In this document: piece by piece, positions 6,406 to 8,164 of the stretch | Layout: every line of letters starts with the position of its first letter | Numbering within the stretch: position 1 is the stretch's first letter | From: Beijerinckiaceae bacterium | GTDB taxonomy: Bacteria > Pseudomonadota > Alphaproteobacteria > Rhizobiales > Beijerinckiaceae | DNA: 8,164 bases | Direction: 5' to 3' | Assembly (NCBI GenBank): GCA_947380915.1 | Contig: CANCSY010000135.1 | Coordinates: 1 to 8,164, forward strand | Program-made: the position numbers and the translations under genes | Notes under the pieces: generated by a model | Seen by the model: the letters and a program-made list of their open reading frames with translations, nothing else | What the model was told of the DNA's origin: nothing | Databases searched by the model: none

Positions 6406-7502
6406 GCGACGCCATCTCGATCCGCCTGCGCGAGCAGCGCGGCGCCTTCGCCCTCGACGCCACATTCGAGGCGCCGGGCCGAGGCGTCACCGCCATCTTC
6501 GGGCCGTCGGGCAGCGGCAAGACCACGGTGCTGCGCTGCATCGCGGGCCTGCACCGGGCGGCCGAGGGCCATGTGGCGATCAAGGGGGATGTCTGGCAGG
6601 ACGGGGCGAGCTTCCGCCCCGTTCACCAGCGGCCCATCGGCTACGTCTTCCAGGAGGCGAGCCTTTTTTCCCATCTGAGCGTGCGCGGCAATCTGCTCTT
6701 TGGCGCCCGCGCCGCCAGTGGCGAGCCGCTGCTGGGCTTTGACGAGGCCGTGGCCCTGCTGGGGCTCTCGCCGCTTTTGGACCGCGCGCCCCTCACCTTA
6801 TCAGGGGGCGAGCGCCAGCGGGTCGCTATCGGCCGGGCCCTGCTGTCCCGCCCGCGCCTGCTGCTCATGGACGAGCCCCTCTCCGCCCTCGACCGGGCGG
6901 CGCGGGAGGAGATCCTGCCCTTTCTGGAACAGCTGCACGAGCGCCTGTCCCGGCCGGTCCTCTATGTGCCCCATGACATGGCCGAGGTGGAGCGCCTCGC
7001 CGACCAGATCATCCTGATGGAACGGGGGCGCGTGATCGGCGCAGGACCGCTGGCGCAGATGCAGAGCGATCCCGCCCTGCCGCTCATGGGCGCGCGGGAC
7101 GCGGCGGTGAGTCTGGAAGGCGAGGTGATCGCCTGCGACGCCGCCTATGGGCTGGCGAGCCTGGCGGTGGCGGGGGGCGTCTTTCTCGTCCCCGCGCTCA
7201 AGGCGCAGATGGGCGAGCGCAGGCGGCTGCGGATTCTGGCGGGGGATGTGAGTCTGGCGCTGGCGGCGCCCATGGGCAGCACCATCGTGAATATTCTGCC
7301 CGCGCGGATTCTCGACGCGCGCCAAAGCGGCGATCATCAGATGACCGCCGTGCTGGGGCTGGGGGAGGATGGCGCGGGCGCCCATCTTCTGGCGCGGGTC
7401 ACGCGCCGATCATGGGATCAGCTGGCGCTGGCGCCGGGCCTTGTCGTCCATGCGCAGGTGAAAGGCGCGGCGCTCACGCCACGCCACACCATTCAATCCT
7501 GA
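6402..7502 (+). CDS. modC: Molybdate ABC transporter ATP-binding protein ModC
   Basis: A 366-residue cytoplasmic ATPase that powers ModB. The nucleotide-binding domain (about 1-230) has Walker [10 protein letters not shown] (34-42), Q-loop Q84, signature LSGGERQR (133-140), Walker B LLLMDEP (153-159) with E158, D-loop SALD, and H-loop H191. The H-loop context is VPHD, where VTHD or VSHD is more common. The C-terminal part (about 285-366; [13 protein letters not shown], then [14 protein letters not shown]) is a Mop/TOBE domain that binds molybdate and can sense its level inside the cell. Start choice: the ATG at 6402 overlaps the modB stop and has a strong GGGGAGG (6387-6393) 8 bp upstream. 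The frame is open further upstream without a stop, but that part is modB read out of frame. The 3' end overlaps the convergent 85-residue gene by 10 bp. Confidence 0.96.
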   Translation: MSDAISIRLREQRGAFALDATFEAPGRGVTAIFGPSGSGKTTVLRCIAGLHRAAEGHVAIKGDVWQDGASFRPVHQRPIGYVFQEASLFSHLSVRGNLLFGARAASGEPLLGFDEAVALLGLSPLLDRAPLTLSGGERQRVAIGRALLSRPRLLLMDEPLSALDRAAREEILPFLEQLHERLSRPVLYVPHDMAEVERLADQIILMERGRVIGAGPLAQMQSDPALPLMGARDAAVSLEGEVIACDAAYGLASLAVAGGVFLVPALKAQMGERRRLRILAGDVSLALAAPMGSTIVNILPARILDARQSGDHQMTAVLGLGEDGAGAHLLARVTRRSWDQLALAPGLVVHAQVKGAALTPRHTIQS

Positions 7503-7750
7503 GAGCTGGCGGTCTCGAGGCTTTCGGGGTCGCTGGCGGATTCGCGGATGAGCGGCTCCTGGGAGTCGTTCACCGCAATGGTCAGATTGGCGAATTTGGC
7601 GGAGAGACGATCGGCTTCGGCCTGGGCCTCGGCGCGGGTGTCGAAGCTGCTCTTGATCTGGCGGTCGACGGACACGACGAACCGGGCATATTGCCCACGC
7701 TTGACGGGCCGACGATCGACAGCGGCTTTCGAATGATCATGATCAGACAT
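7493..7750 (-). CDS. Small uncharacterised protein (85 aa), convergent with modC
   Basis: A soluble, charged 85-residue protein of unknown function. The core, about 20-62, reads as a strand (ARFVVSVD), a charged helix ([17 protein letters not shown]) and a second strand (LTIAVND). This is a compact beta-alpha-beta arrangement reminiscent of very small SPOR-like or DUF folds, but I cannot name the family. There is no signal peptide, membrane segment or cysteine. The ATG at 7750 has AGGA 8 bp upstream. Its stop lies inside the end of modC (10-bp tail-to-tail overlap), so no separate terminator fits between them. The 81-residue gene ends 28 bp upstream on the same strand, making a two-gene operon likely. 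Coding is supported by the ribosome site and the ordered secondary-structure pattern. Confidence 0.72.
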   Translation of the reverse strand: MSDHDHSKAAVDRRPVKRGQYARFVVSVDRQIKSSFDTRAEAQAEADRLSAKFANLTIAVNDSQEPLIRESASDPESLETASSQD

Positions 7751-7778
7751 TCATGGATTCCTGTTGGGGTCGGGTCGC

Positions 7779-8024
7779 TCAGGCTGTTTCTTCAGCCACA
7801 GCCTCAGGCTCGGCCTTCTTCACGCGCCAGAGCTGGTAGCCGGTCGCCTCGATGCCAGCCTCGATCTTGGCGCGCGGCAGGCCATGGGGCGGCGCACGCT
7901 TGGCCGAGACCAGCCCGACCACGCGCCAGGGCGCGAAGTTCTTGGGCAATTTCGTACCCGCGCCATCGCCTGCAAAGGCGCCGATGTCGGGCTTGCTTTC
8001 GGACTTGAAGATATAAAGGCGCAT
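7779..8024 (-). CDS. Small conserved-type hypothetical protein (81 aa)
   Basis: An 81-residue soluble protein beginning MRLYIFKSESKP. I associate this type (MRLYIFKSE..., ...LP..F.PW..VG, APPHGL, GYQLWR) with alphaproteobacterial genomes, where I know of no assigned function; this is memory, not a search. Visible blocks are the N-terminal LYIFKSE, the PWRVVGLV strand (32-39), APPHGLPRAKIEAGIEATGYQLWRV (44-68) with a predicted helix, and an acidic tail. The ATG at 8024 is chosen over an in-frame upstream start at 8081 because a strong GAGGAGA sits 8 bp before it and the extra residues are Arg-rich and leader-like. It is probably co-transcribed with the 85-residue gene 28 bp downstream. The leader carries several inverted repeats. 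Confidence 0.8.
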   Translation of the reverse strand: MRLYIFKSESKPDIGAFAGDGAGTKLPKNFAPWRVVGLVSAKRAPPHGLPRAKIEAGIEATGYQLWRVKKAEPEAVAEETA

Positions 8025-8043
8025 GTGTCGTTCTCCTCGCAAC

Positions 8044-8097
8044 GGGGTTTCGAAAGCCCCCCGACGGCGGCGCGACCGCATCAGATGGTCGCATCTG
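8044..8097 (-). promoter_or_regulatory. Structured leader with competing hairpins before the 81-aa gene
   Basis: Three inverted repeats lie in the leader. GGGGTTT (8044-8050) pairs with AAAGCCCC (8053-8060, one extra G), just upstream of the ribosome site. GCGACC (8072-8077) pairs with GGTCGC (8087-8092), and CAGATG (8082-8087) pairs with CATCTG (8092-8097). The last two share bases, so only one can form at a time. This could be an attenuator or overlapping operator sites; function is inferred only. Confidence 0.35.
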
Positions 8098-8117
8098 GGG
8101 AAACTCTGAAGGCGCCG

Positions 8118-8129
8118 GCTTGCTCAAGC
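8118..8129. repeat. Short palindrome in upstream region of the 81-aa gene
   Basis: GCTTG-CT-CAAGC has 5-bp arms with a 2-bp spacer, about 95 bp before the 81-residue gene. On the minus strand it contains TTGAGC, which could serve as a weak -35 element, so an operator overlapping a promoter is possible. No convincing -10 follows. Confidence 0.25.
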
Positions 8130-8164
8130 GGGGGCGGAGACGAAGGATCTGGCCAAATACCGAT

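Noticed and set aside
7412..8008. Plus-strand open frame of 198 codons past the end of modC
   Set aside because: It covers both small minus-strand genes, lacks a ribosome site and begins inside modC; judged a shadow.

Overview
The window is GC-rich DNA with dense, mostly short-spaced genes. Codon third positions are strongly G/C. The gene families (an Azotobacter-type ModA, a FahA with bacterial spacing, and two small proteins of a kind I associate with alphaproteobacteria) suggest an alphaproteobacterial chromosome. That is inference from protein style; no rRNA or marker gene is present to settle the taxon. I see no tRNA, rRNA, transposase, CRISPR array, phage gene or other sign of a mobile island.

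Layout, left to right. (1) The 3' part of a fumarylacetoacetase gene (fahA, plus strand) runs in from the left edge. (2) Facing it is a stand-alone class I glutamine amidotransferase (minus), with a compact nested hairpin between the two stop codons. (3) Next on the minus strand are an SDR-family oxidoreductase and, 27 bp upstream of it, a small secreted four-cysteine protein. (4) A gap of about 280 bp follows, containing a perfect 13-bp stem-loop. (5) Then comes a GT61/DUF563-type glycosyltransferase (minus) with a glutamate-rich C-terminal tail and a 5' end that appears frame-disturbed. (6) Divergent from it is a tightly packed modA-modB-modC operon (plus) encoding a complete molybdate ABC importer. 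(7) The 3' end of modC overlaps, tail to tail, a two-gene minus-strand unit of small uncharacterised proteins (85 and 81 residues). Their upstream leader carries several inverted repeats.

How the genes work together. modABC is a textbook system: periplasmic binding protein, permease, and ATPase with a C-terminal Mop/TOBE domain, linked by a 1-bp gap and an ATGA overlap. FahA performs the last step of tyrosine/homogentisate breakdown; its pathway partners would lie to the left of the window. The amidotransferase, SDR, secreted protein and glycosyltransferase look like independent housekeeping or accessory genes with no shared pathway visible here.

I did not find a convincing new multi-gene system. 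The observations most worth a second look are the probable frameshift or misassigned start of the GT61 gene, the 15-bp tandem direct repeat immediately before modA, the perfect stem-loop at 3269-3300, and the mutually exclusive hairpins before the 81-residue gene.
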